The notes under the pieces are model-generated. The model did no database searches and was not told the DNA's origin. It saw only the letters and a program-made list of their open reading frames with translations. 64,000 nt of DNA from contig NZ_JARRCW010000001.1 in NCBI RefSeq assembly GCF_031501865.1, positions 2,501,001 through 2,565,000 on the forward strand. Reading direction: 5' to 3'. Position numbers and translations under genes: made by a program. Source of the stretch: Pseudovibrio sp. M1P-2-3 (GTDB lineage Bacteria; Pseudomonadota; Alphaproteobacteria; Rhizobiales; Stappiaceae). Every line of letters starts with the position of its first letter. The stretch's first letter is position 1. Shown in pieces: positions 43,720 to 50,773 of the stretch.

Positions 43720-43770
43720 GAGGTTAAAGCAGTGAGCTATTTCAATAAAACGTCTCACTGCTTTAACCTC
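43720..43770. terminator. Bidirectional hairpin between the flotillin remnant and yjfM
   Basis: A 17-bp perfect stem (43720-43736 with 43754-43770) around a 17-nt loop, 18 bp past the yjfM stop. The leftward side is T-rich (CTTTCTCCTGTTTCC). One of the strongest hairpins in the window. Confidence 0.8.
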
Positions 43771-43788
43771 CTATTTAGCCGCGTAGCT

Positions 43789-44361
43789 TTAGCCGCCGAA
43801 ACTGAAGCCACCAGAGCGGGAGCCAAAGCCGCCACGTGAGGCAACTGATGTTCGTGTTTGGACCTTGGGTCGAATGACCTTTTTGGTAACAGCTTTTGTG
43901 GAGACCTTTGTCTTATAACCCGATGTCACTGGCCCCAGTTTGTAGCCGGAGGATGTATAGTAGCCCCCTCTGCGGTTTCTATATGCAGGGCGTGCCAAAT
44001 CCCCTATTCCATCAATCACTGCAGACGTAATCATACCGGCAAGAAAGTAGCCACCTACATTTGGCGTATAATAGTCTGTTCGGATTGATCCTTCTGGTTT
44101 ATGAGGCGAGCACTGATTACTACCGTGCTGTTCCTCACATAAACCGTTACTCTCATAGCGCGGCGCAGTTTTCTCATGCCGCGCTTCGCCCTCAGCAAAA
44201 GCCTGCTCACACTGTGCTTTTGTAAACACTTCATCTCTTTGGCATTGCCCAAGGGAGGTATAAAAGTGTCCTTCCTCTTGTGGCTCCGCACCACACCCAG
44301 CAATTGCCATCGTGGTGGTGGCCATCATGACCAGCTTTAGTTGGCCTGAACGTTTTCTCAT
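43789..44361 (-). CDS. yjfM: DUF1190 lipoprotein (YjfM-like)
   Basis: 190 residues. A lipoprotein signal ends in IAGCGAEP (Cys23). The central part has paired Cys ('SLGQCQRDEVFTKAQCEQAF', 'GLCEEQHGSNQC') and the C-terminus is Gly/Ser/Arg-rich, ending GGFGSRSGGFSFGG, all typical of DUF1190. E. coli YjfM is encoded in the same cluster. The role is unknown. It begins 9 bp after yjfL and ends at the strong hairpin. Confidence 0.85.
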   Translation of the reverse strand: MRKRSGQLKLVMMATTTMAIAGCGAEPQEEGHFYTSLGQCQRDEVFTKAQCEQAFAEGEARHEKTAPRYESNGLCEEQHGSNQCSPHKPEGSIRTDYYTPNVGGYFLAGMITSAVIDGIGDLARPAYRNRRGGYYTSSGYKLGPVTSGYKTKVSTKAVTKKVIRPKVQTRTSVASRGGFGSRSGGFSFGG

Positions 44362-44370
44362 GATCGCCCC

Positions 44371-44793
44371 TCAATACGTCATTGAGGCAGCATTCAGCCA
44401 GCCAACAGCCAAGGAAACGGTCGCCAAATGGATACCGATTGCGATTTCACCATCTTCAATCCGCTGTGACACTTTCGGGTAAAACAGCCTGAAAACGAGA
44501 TAGGTTATAATTTGTACAATACCGGCAATTACGCCCCAGACCAGAAAATCAACGAGGTCCACAGAGTTGGCGGCAGCACTTGCAATGGGAAGGGAAAAGC
44601 CCAGCATCGCCCCTGAAAAGGACAATGCAGCACTGATATTATTTTGCTTAATGAGCGCCATTTCCCGATGGGGAGTTATACGCGTATAAATTATACAAAA
44701 ACCAAAAAGTAGAATAAGGGCGCTTGCAAAATACGCCAGAAAAGGAATAACGCCCATCAATGAGCCTTGTAAGTCAGTCAAAAGAAACTCCAT
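44371..44793 (-). CDS. yjfL: DUF350 membrane protein (YjfL-like)
   Basis: 140 residues with four membrane helices (about 14-38, 53-71, 76-100 and 116-138), the size and shape of DUF350. These inner-membrane proteins go with PspA/ATP-grasp loci and may present the target or act as a scaffold. It follows yjfK by 109 bp and precedes yjfM by 9 bp. Confidence 0.85.
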   Translation of the reverse strand: MEFLLTDLQGSLMGVIPFLAYFASALILLFGFCIIYTRITPHREMALIKQNNISAALSFSGAMLGFSLPIASAAANSVDLVDFLVWGVIAGIVQIITYLVFRLFYPKVSQRIEDGEIAIGIHLATVSLAVGWLNAASMTY

Positions 44794-44902
44794 ATTTATA
44801 ATATCTTAGGCATGATATATCCATTTGAACTCACGCCATGCCCCAACTCTTTATTTTGCAAACTTTTGTTGCCGGATTGAACCCAGCCAAAGCCAATGCG
44901 CA

Positions 44903-45544
44903 CTAGATGATTAAAGAATGCTTTGTGAGAGCCCGGCCCACCATGTGGGTTACACAGCGTTCCCCGCCTTCCGGTTCTTCCATATTGACCAGCAGCATTT
45001 CGTCTTCCCCATCACTCAAACGGCGTGCGAACAACATTGCAGATTGAAAGATCGCCTTTTTGTCAGTCATTTGGCGATCACTGTAAACACTCTCCCAATA
45101 CGACATCGGGTCTTCTGGCTGGGAGGAGCTGTCAAACCAAGCACGCTCATATAAGAGCTCACCGTCTTCACAGGGAAGGCGATACGAAGTCTGCTTTATT
45201 CGTTTGCCGAACTCGTCCCATTGCACCTGCGTTGAAGGGTATTGCACATCATAGTAGCTCCAGAGCATAATTTCATCGATGCGCGTGTCTTCGCGTCCGT
45301 CGCCGCCCTGAATTTGCAACAGGACACTATCGTCATCAGGGTAAAACCTATGCAGGTGGGACTGCTCTCCAAGGTCGCAGTGTCCCTGAGCCACAATGGA
45401 CATGGCATTTTTGGGAGCCGCTATCAGACAGTCACTTGGCCACATTTTGAGAGTCAGTGGATCTACCTTGACTGTGCGCCCTATAGTCAGCTCCGAAATT
45501 TCCGGCAGCGTTGGCGTGGGTTTACGATTAAGCCACTTGAACAT
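44903..45544 (-). CDS. yjfK: DUF2491 protein (YjfK-like)
   Basis: 213 residues, cytoplasmic. 'ISELTIGRTVKVDPLTLKMW' near 17-36 and 'LHRFYPDDDSVLLQIQGG' near 82-99 with 'LWSYYDVQYPST' are typical of the family. The start overlaps the end of the channel gene by 17 nt, so translation is probably coupled. Its function is unknown; it is always found with DUF350/PspA/ATP-grasp genes. Confidence 0.82.
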   Translation of the reverse strand: MFKWLNRKPTPTLPEISELTIGRTVKVDPLTLKMWPSDCLIAAPKNAMSIVAQGHCDLGEQSHLHRFYPDDDSVLLQIQGGDGREDTRIDEIMLWSYYDVQYPSTQVQWDEFGKRIKQTSYRLPCEDGELLYERAWFDSSSQPEDPMSYWESVYSDRQMTDKKAIFQSAMLFARRLSDGEDEMLLVNMEEPEGGERCVTHMVGRALTKHSLII

Positions 45545-46589
45545 TGAGATCCCCCATTATATTTTCCCAAAGCTTTGAATTGATGCGCTTTTCTGCGACA
45601 TAATAGAGCACAGATCCATGAGGCATTTCTTCGGGAAATGGCCTGAAGCAAATATCGCTTGTTTCTGCCTTTGAGACGGCCAATAACGTCGTATCCAGTT
45701 TATTGAGGGCCAGCTCGATAGCAGGCAGGGGTACGGCGTTTGAACCTTCGATCTTCTTGGAATATATTGTCGAGTTGAGTGTTGCAGAGCTCAGCGCCAT
45801 AAGGACACGGCTTGAACCTGGGTCTTGTGCGGCACGAACCAGAGATTCGGTTGCCCGTGAAACCACCGCTTCAATATGGGCTAGATGGGAAGCCCGCCGG
45901 GCCGTGTCACGATCATCAAAATATGCTGCAACGTGGACATCTGGGTTAAGCTCCCGTATGGCCAAACAGATATTGAAGGTTTGTGCGTCTTCATCTGTAT
46001 AAATAAGCACTTTACTTGCGTTAGTTACGCCCGCACGCTTTAGGGTGGCGATGGTGTCCAGACGTTCAGCGCGAACATAACGCACGCCATCGGGAACAGG
46101 TATTCCCGTTCTATTGGCTAGAAGGATGATCGCGCCTGGACTTGCCTGCCCTGCCAGAAGATCATTGATCATGACCTCTGTCTTTTCGGGGTGGTAGCCA
46201 ATGATGACGGTAGCTGCATTCACCCTTTCAAAGTTCCCGTGGCCATCAACCATAAGACGTACTCCTTGAACAATTTTGCTGGTTATCTTGCTGAGCATCG
46301 CTGTAAATACAAGCAAAGCCCCCGGAAAAAACCATATGGCTGCCACCAGCTTGCCATTGGTTGTTACGGGAGACATATCTCCATAGCCCACTGTTGAGGC
46401 TGTTGTTGCAGCAAAATACAGATAATCAATCAGGTTTGATGTAAGAGCCTGCTCACCAGATATGTAGAACAAAAACCAGGATAAAACCAGATAACCAAGA
46501 ACCAGAGCGAAGAGTGTCCACCCTCTCACCTGTACCATGTGCTCATAAAGTCTTGAAAATAGTCTTAGAATCATCGGCAAGCCATTCAT
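45528..46589 (-). CDS. Two-TM potassium channel with cytosolic RCK/TrkA-N domain
   Basis: 353 residues. TM1 (about 23-43), pore helix and selectivity filter TVGYGD (66-71), TM2 (about 83-105), then a Rossmann-like regulator domain: 'AATVIIGYHPEKTEVMINDL' near 126-145 and 'SKVLIYTDEDAQTFNICLAI' near 194-213. The GxGxxG nucleotide loop is degenerate (IIGYHPEKTE), so the ligand may not be NAD. It forms tetrameric K+ channels (Kch/MthK type). It heads the leftward arm and is divergent from yjfI. Confidence 0.88.
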   Translation of the reverse strand: MNGLPMILRLFSRLYEHMVQVRGWTLFALVLGYLVLSWFLFYISGEQALTSNLIDYLYFAATTASTVGYGDMSPVTTNGKLVAAIWFFPGALLVFTAMLSKITSKIVQGVRLMVDGHGNFERVNAATVIIGYHPEKTEVMINDLLAGQASPGAIILLANRTGIPVPDGVRYVRAERLDTIATLKRAGVTNASKVLIYTDEDAQTFNICLAIRELNPDVHVAAYFDDRDTARRASHLAHIEAVVSRATESLVRAAQDPGSSRVLMALSSATLNSTIYSKKIEGSNAVPLPAIELALNKLDTTLLAVSKAETSDICFRPFPEEMPHGSVLYYVAEKRINSKLWENIMGDLNVQVA

Positions 46590-46827
46590 TCACCACTGGG
46601 CACAAAAGTTACTGGGAGTTCCTACGGGGATTTATCTACTGCATCTTGTATAATGAACGAACTGTAACCATATTCCGTCCAATCTTGTCAATGTGAACCG
46701 GTTTAGAAAAAGCGGCATACCGGTCTATGATTTAAAGGTAGCAACAACCACTGATCTTGATTAGTCTTTGAGTTCTTTAAGAACTATTAGAAATTGCAGA
46801 TGCAACACGAAGTGATTTTGTCCGGCA

Positions 46828-47511
46828 ATGAATAGGGAGAAAGCAATAACTAGGCCAAAGTTAACAGCTAAACAGCGTGCAACGGAAAGAAGAAATTTCC
46901 TGCACTCCAAAGGCCTAGGCAGAGTGGAACTGTGGGTCCCATCCCAACATATTCCCCTAATGCATTTTGTGGCATCTCGCCTACGGGATCACGCGGTGAT
47001 TACTATCAGCCCTGGACAACTTAATACTGACCCGTTCCCCGGGAAACAATATATGGAGTTATATGAAATGGAAGCCGTATCCTCTCCTTGGAATATCTTC
47101 AGCTTGAAGGAAGCTTTGGAACGCAGCGAAGACCTTTTGGATGGCGAGTTTGAGCTAACTATCAACGAAGGGGCAGAAGCTGTTCTGGAAGTTATTGTGG
47201 AAGCTGCCGGAGGCACACGGTTGTTTGTGGCGATCAATGGTGAACAGGTTATCACGTCAACCGTCTTATGGCCCCGTGATGCCATCGATGACCCTGCCGC
47301 ATTTGAGGCCATGATGCTGCGTAGCCACAAGAATTTACTGCCGCTGTGTGCTCTGTCCATCGACCGTGTTGGAGATAGGGAATACTATGAGCTGTTCGGA
47401 TCCATGTCTGCTCGTTCCTCTTTACATTCCGTGATAACGGAAATGCGCACACTGGCAAACAATGCCATCGAACTTGCCAATGAAGTGGGACCAAAAGCCA
47501 CCGTTGCTTAA
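46828..47511 (+). CDS. yjfI: DUF2170 protein (YjfI-like) with antitoxin-like N-terminal extension
   Basis: 227 residues; E. coli YjfI has about 133. The C-terminal two thirds (about 85-215) match DUF2170: 'SPWNIFSLKEALERSEDLL', 'GEQVITSTVLWPRDAIDD', 'LLPLCALSIDRVG', 'ELFGSMSARSSLHSVITEM'. The extra N-terminus (ATERRNFLHSKGLGRVELWV then PSQH, residues 18-41) resembles the ribbon-helix-helix-type start of MazE-like antitoxins ('R..LR..GLRPVQIWVPD'). A DNA-binding or self-regulating role is an inference. It leads the rightward arm yjfI-yjfJ-yjfC; the ribosome site is weak. Confidence 0.82.
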   Translation: MNREKAITRPKLTAKQRATERRNFLHSKGLGRVELWVPSQHIPLMHFVASRLRDHAVITISPGQLNTDPFPGKQYMELYEMEAVSSPWNIFSLKEALERSEDLLDGEFELTINEGAEAVLEVIVEAAGGTRLFVAINGEQVITSTVLWPRDAIDDPAAFEAMMLRSHKNLLPLCALSIDRVGDREYYELFGSMSARSSLHSVITEMRTLANNAIELANEVGPKATVA

Positions 47512-47531
47512 AGATTGCAGGGAGATAAACT

Positions 47532-48203
47532 ATGAGTGTTTGGGGCAAACTATTTACAGCCTTCAAGGGCCGCGCCAATGATGCGGCAGAAGCCATTCAA
47601 GATGCCAACCTGATGACCATTCTGGATCAGGAAATTCGCGAAGCAAAACAAGCCTTGGCAAAAGCCAAGGATGAAAAAGCCCGCATGACTGCCAACATGG
47701 TCATAAAGGAAAAGGCCATCACGGAAATTGAAACTGAAGTGGAGCGCAGGACGGAAGCTGCCCGCAAAGCCAAAGGCATGGGTGACGAACCCCTGGCCGT
47801 TGAAATCATACAAAGCATCATCAAGCTGCGGGAAAAGTCTCTGGATGAAGACAAACAGAGGCAGCAGTATCAGCAAACAGTTGAGAAGATGGAAGCCTCC
47901 ATTCGGCAGGCTCAAAATAACATCGACAACCTGAAGCGTAAAATTGAAAGTGCCAAAGCCAATGAAGCTTTGATTTCCGCGCAAAAAGCAGCTTCTTTGA
48001 ACACAACGGCGTCAAATGGAAAACTGGCCAGCGCTGTCGACAGTCTGGACCGACTTGAGAAACGTCAGGCCCATCAGCAAGCATTGCTGGAAGCCGCAGA
48101 ACAAGATGCACGAGTGGAAGCTGGCGTTGATCTAGAAGAAAAGCTGCGCAAGCTTGAAAGCCCAAATCAAGGTGATGTCCAAGCCCTTCTTGCCAGCCTT
48201 TAA
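47532..48203 (+). CDS. yjfJ: PspA/IM30 family protein (YjfJ-like)
   Basis: 223 residues, almost entirely coiled coil. The amphipathic N-terminal helix (MSVWGKLFTAFKGRANDAAE) binds stressed membranes; 'NLMTILDQEIREAKQALAKA' and the conserved hairpin helices follow. PspA proteins form ESCRT-III-like rods that protect membranes. 20 bp after yjfI and 18 bp before yjfC, so clearly one operon. Confidence 0.93.
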   Translation: MSVWGKLFTAFKGRANDAAEAIQDANLMTILDQEIREAKQALAKAKDEKARMTANMVIKEKAITEIETEVERRTEAARKAKGMGDEPLAVEIIQSIIKLREKSLDEDKQRQQYQQTVEKMEASIRQAQNNIDNLKRKIESAKANEALISAQKAASLNTTASNGKLASAVDSLDRLEKRQAHQQALLEAAEQDARVEAGVDLEEKLRKLESPNQGDVQALLASL

Positions 48204-48221
48204 CAGAACGACAATCAAATA

Positions 48222-49385
48222 ATGAAACGCATTCAACTACCCGAGCGGAAGAACTGGCGACAACAGGCAAAAGAACTTGGGTTTATCTTTCATAGTATGA
48301 ACCAAGAGCCATACTGGGATGAAACGAGAGCCTATGTCTTTACAATGGATCAAGTTGAAAGTGATCTAGAGGACGTTACGCAGGAGCTATATGGCTGCTG
48401 CCTCCAGCTTGTCGATCGGGTGGTTGAAAGTGAAGAGCTTCTGTCAAAGCTCATGATCCCGCAGGCCTACTGGGACTGGATCAGGAATTCATGGAAATCT
48501 GGAGACCCGTCCCTTTATGGCCGGTTTGACTTCCTCTACGATGGTTCTGGACCGGCCAAACTGCTGGAATTTAATGCAGATACACCCACCTCACTCTATG
48601 AGACCGGTTTTTTCCAATGGATGTGGCTGGAAGATATGCGCGCAGCAGGTGATCTGCCTGCCAACAGTGACCAGTTCAACTCCGTACAAGACAAGTTGAT
48701 TGCCCGTTTCTCCCAGATTTTTGAAAAGGGCTGCCATCTGCACTTCTCCTGCTGCAAGGACACCATCGAAGATCGGGCGACCTTGCAATATCTGGAGGAC
48801 TGTGCAAGGCAGGCCGGGCTTTTGACCCACTTTGTTTATCTGGAAGATGTGGGGGCAGATGATCAGTACCGGTTTGCCGATCTGGACAATACTGTCATTG
48901 ATAACTGGTTCAAGCTTTACCCGCTGGAAGACATGTTCCGGGAAAGCTATGGCCCACTTCTACCCAAAACACCAACGCAGATTTTTGAGCCCGCTTGGAA
49001 GGCAATTCTCTCTAACAAAGGCATACTGCCACTTCTTTGGCAAATGTATGAGGGGCACCCAAACCTTTTACCCTCATCCTTTGAAAATAAAGATGGCGGC
49101 GTTGATCTAACGAATGCCTACGTCCGCAAGCCCCTCTTCAGCCGTGAAGGGGCCAATGTGGAAATTTTTCGCAATGGCGCTTTATCAGAATCCGAAAAGG
49201 GCCCCTATGGGCAGGAAGGCTATATCCTTCAGCAGTTCAAGGAGGTCCCCAAATTTGGACAGGACCATACCGTCATAGGTTCCTGGATTATTGGTGAAGA
49301 GGCCGCAGGGATTGGAATCAGAGAAGATCATTCCTTAATTACCCGTGACACCTCGCGCTTTGTCCCCCACTTGATACTGGATTAG
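48222..49385 (+). CDS. yjfC: ATP-grasp ligase of the glutathionylspermidine-synthase family (YjfC-like)
   Basis: 387 residues. Ligase motifs: 'YGRFDFLYDGSGPAKLLEFN' with 'ADTPTSLYETGFFQWMW' (about 106-142), 'YVRKPLFSREGANVEIFRNG' (about 301-320, ATP-binding Lys and Glu), and 'IGSWIIGEEAAGIGIRED' near the end. It has the C-terminal synthetase domain of E. coli Gss without the amidase, like YgiC/YjfC. It should form an amide bond using ATP; the acceptor is unknown, with polyamines or a membrane peptide the usual guesses. Last gene of the rightward arm. Confidence 0.9.
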   Translation: MKRIQLPERKNWRQQAKELGFIFHSMNQEPYWDETRAYVFTMDQVESDLEDVTQELYGCCLQLVDRVVESEELLSKLMIPQAYWDWIRNSWKSGDPSLYGRFDFLYDGSGPAKLLEFNADTPTSLYETGFFQWMWLEDMRAAGDLPANSDQFNSVQDKLIARFSQIFEKGCHLHFSCCKDTIEDRATLQYLEDCARQAGLLTHFVYLEDVGADDQYRFADLDNTVIDNWFKLYPLEDMFRESYGPLLPKTPTQIFEPAWKAILSNKGILPLLWQMYEGHPNLLPSSFENKDGGVDLTNAYVRKPLFSREGANVEIFRNGALSESEKGPYGQEGYILQQFKEVPKFGQDHTVIGSWIIGEEAAGIGIREDHSLITRDTSRFVPHLILD

Positions 49386-49480
49386 CGATCCTATCATTGA
49401 TTGACAGTGTACCTCCGCCCAAAAAGGGAAAGTCTACGAGTTCCCAGCGCTTTTAGTATCTCCTTGAAAGCCGCAAAGAT

Positions 49481-49503
49481 CAGCTGCAGTTTTCATGCAG
49501 CTG
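49481..49503 (+). terminator. Hairpin between yjfC and IS copy 2
   Basis: Stem CAGCTGCA / TGCAGCTG (8 bp) with a 7-nt loop, ending 5 nt before the IS. No U tract follows; the insertion may have removed part of a terminator. Confidence 0.35.
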
Positions 49504-49520
49504 ACTTATACCAACGGCAC

Positions 49521-50060
49521 TTATAATTGACCTGTATGCGCCCAATTTCGTCTACCGATTGATGTGATTGTGTGGGGTTGTTGAATAAGCTTATTCCAAG
49601 CGGAACAGGCGGCATCGACAATTTCCTGGTAGTCTTGAAAGGTTCGGTTAGAGAGCCAGTTTTGCCGTAAGTACTGCCAAACATTTTCAACCGGGTTGAG
49701 CTCCGGAGAACGGGGTGGGAGCAGCAAGATGGTTATATTATCAGGCAACTTCAGTTTTGCCGTTGTATGCCAACCCGCTTGATCCATCAGGACCACTGCG
49801 TGCGCCCCTTTGGCGACGGTTCGGCTGATTTCTTTAAGGTGAAGCTGCATGGAATTGGTATTGGCTTTGGGCAAAACAAGTGCTGCCCCTTTGCCGTGGG
49901 CGGGGCAGATGGCCCCGAATACATAAGTTGATTGATAGCGCCCGTCGCTGGGAGCCCGTGGTCTCGTTCCTTTTTTTGCCCACCTTCTGGTGAGCCCATT
50001 TTTTTGACCAATGCGGGCTTCGTCCTGCCACCAGATTTCCATGGATGTTTGTGAGGGCAA
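49521..50060 (-). CDS. IS630 transposase, DDE part (orfB), copy 2
   Basis: 179 residues, translation identical to the copy at 33543-34082. The A7 slippery run is at 50095-50101, giving an orfA-orfB fusion after a -1 shift. The catalytic DDE residues are intact, so this copy can probably still move. Confidence 0.85.
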   Translation of the reverse strand: MPSQTSMEIWWQDEARIGQKNGLTRRWAKKGTRPRAPSDGRYQSTYVFGAICPAHGKGAALVLPKANTNSMQLHLKEISRTVAKGAHAVVLMDQAGWHTTAKLKLPDNITILLLPPRSPELNPVENVWQYLRQNWLSNRTFQDYQEIVDAACSAWNKLIQQPHTITSIGRRNWAHTGQL

Positions 50061-50068
50061 GCGCGCTT

Positions 50069-50584
50069 TTATTTCTTTAAGCTGGGCATGGAAGTTTTTT
50101 TATATGTCTCCATAACTTGCTCGTCCTGTGCCGGGTGCTGTGGCCGAACGCTGACCCGAGAAAATCCCAGAACTCTGAGGAGGCTTGAAATAGCCCTTTC
50201 GCTATAGCTGACCCCAAACTTCTGCTCGATCACACCTTGCAGATCCCGCCGACGCCAGCGAATTACGCCGTGTTGTTGTAAATCAGGCCCAGCCTCAACC
50301 AGATCTGCAAATTCAGCCATTTGCTCTTTATTTAACCACCGGACACGGCCCGGGCTCTTACGATTGTACAGGCCGTGCGGCCCTTCTGCGTTAAACCGAT
50401 GCACCCAGTCTCGCAGTGTTTGGCGGTCCATGCCGCCCATGCGTGCCGCCTCCAAGCGCGACAACCCATCATAAACAGCAGCAAGAGCAAGAAGGCGGCG
50501 GCTCTGCCTGACATCCTTACTTTGACAAGCAAGAGTTCGTAACGAAGAAGCATCATAGTCTCGGCGCAATGGGATCGCTGACAT
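50069..50584 (-). CDS. IS630 transposase, helix-turn-helix part (orfA), copy 2
   Basis: 171 residues from ATG 50584, identical to copy 1. The start hairpin lies at 50582-50605. Confidence 0.85.
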   Translation of the reverse strand: MSAIPLRRDYDASSLRTLACQSKDVRQSRRLLALAAVYDGLSRLEAARMGGMDRQTLRDWVHRFNAEGPHGLYNRKSPGRVRWLNKEQMAEFADLVEAGPDLQQHGVIRWRRRDLQGVIEQKFGVSYSERAISSLLRVLGFSRVSVRPQHPAQDEQVMETYKKTSMPSLKK

Positions 50585-50773
50585 TGGGAATCTCCTTTCC
50601 CAATGTTGAATCACAATTCAAGTGATTTGGGAATCCTCATCCCGAGTCAAAAACAGGTGCCGTTGGTATTATACTCGACTCCAAAATAGCCAAAACAGCA
50701 AGCTCTCTATCCGCTCGCACATTGGCAGGTACTCTTCCACTCGAAAGAGTGGCCGACAGAAAAAGTTATGTGC

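Larger units (their letters stand above)
49509..50668 (-). mobile_element. IS630-family insertion sequence, copy 2 (1160 bp)
   Basis: As far as I can compare by eye, it is base-for-base the same as copy 1, offset by 15,978 bp, in the same orientation. Ends TACCAACGGC ... GCCGTTGGTA; the flanking trinucleotide TTA is present on both sides (49506-49508 and 50669-50671). It sits between yjfC and the 3' end of the Tc-like toxin gene and breaks no visible gene. Confidence 0.9.
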
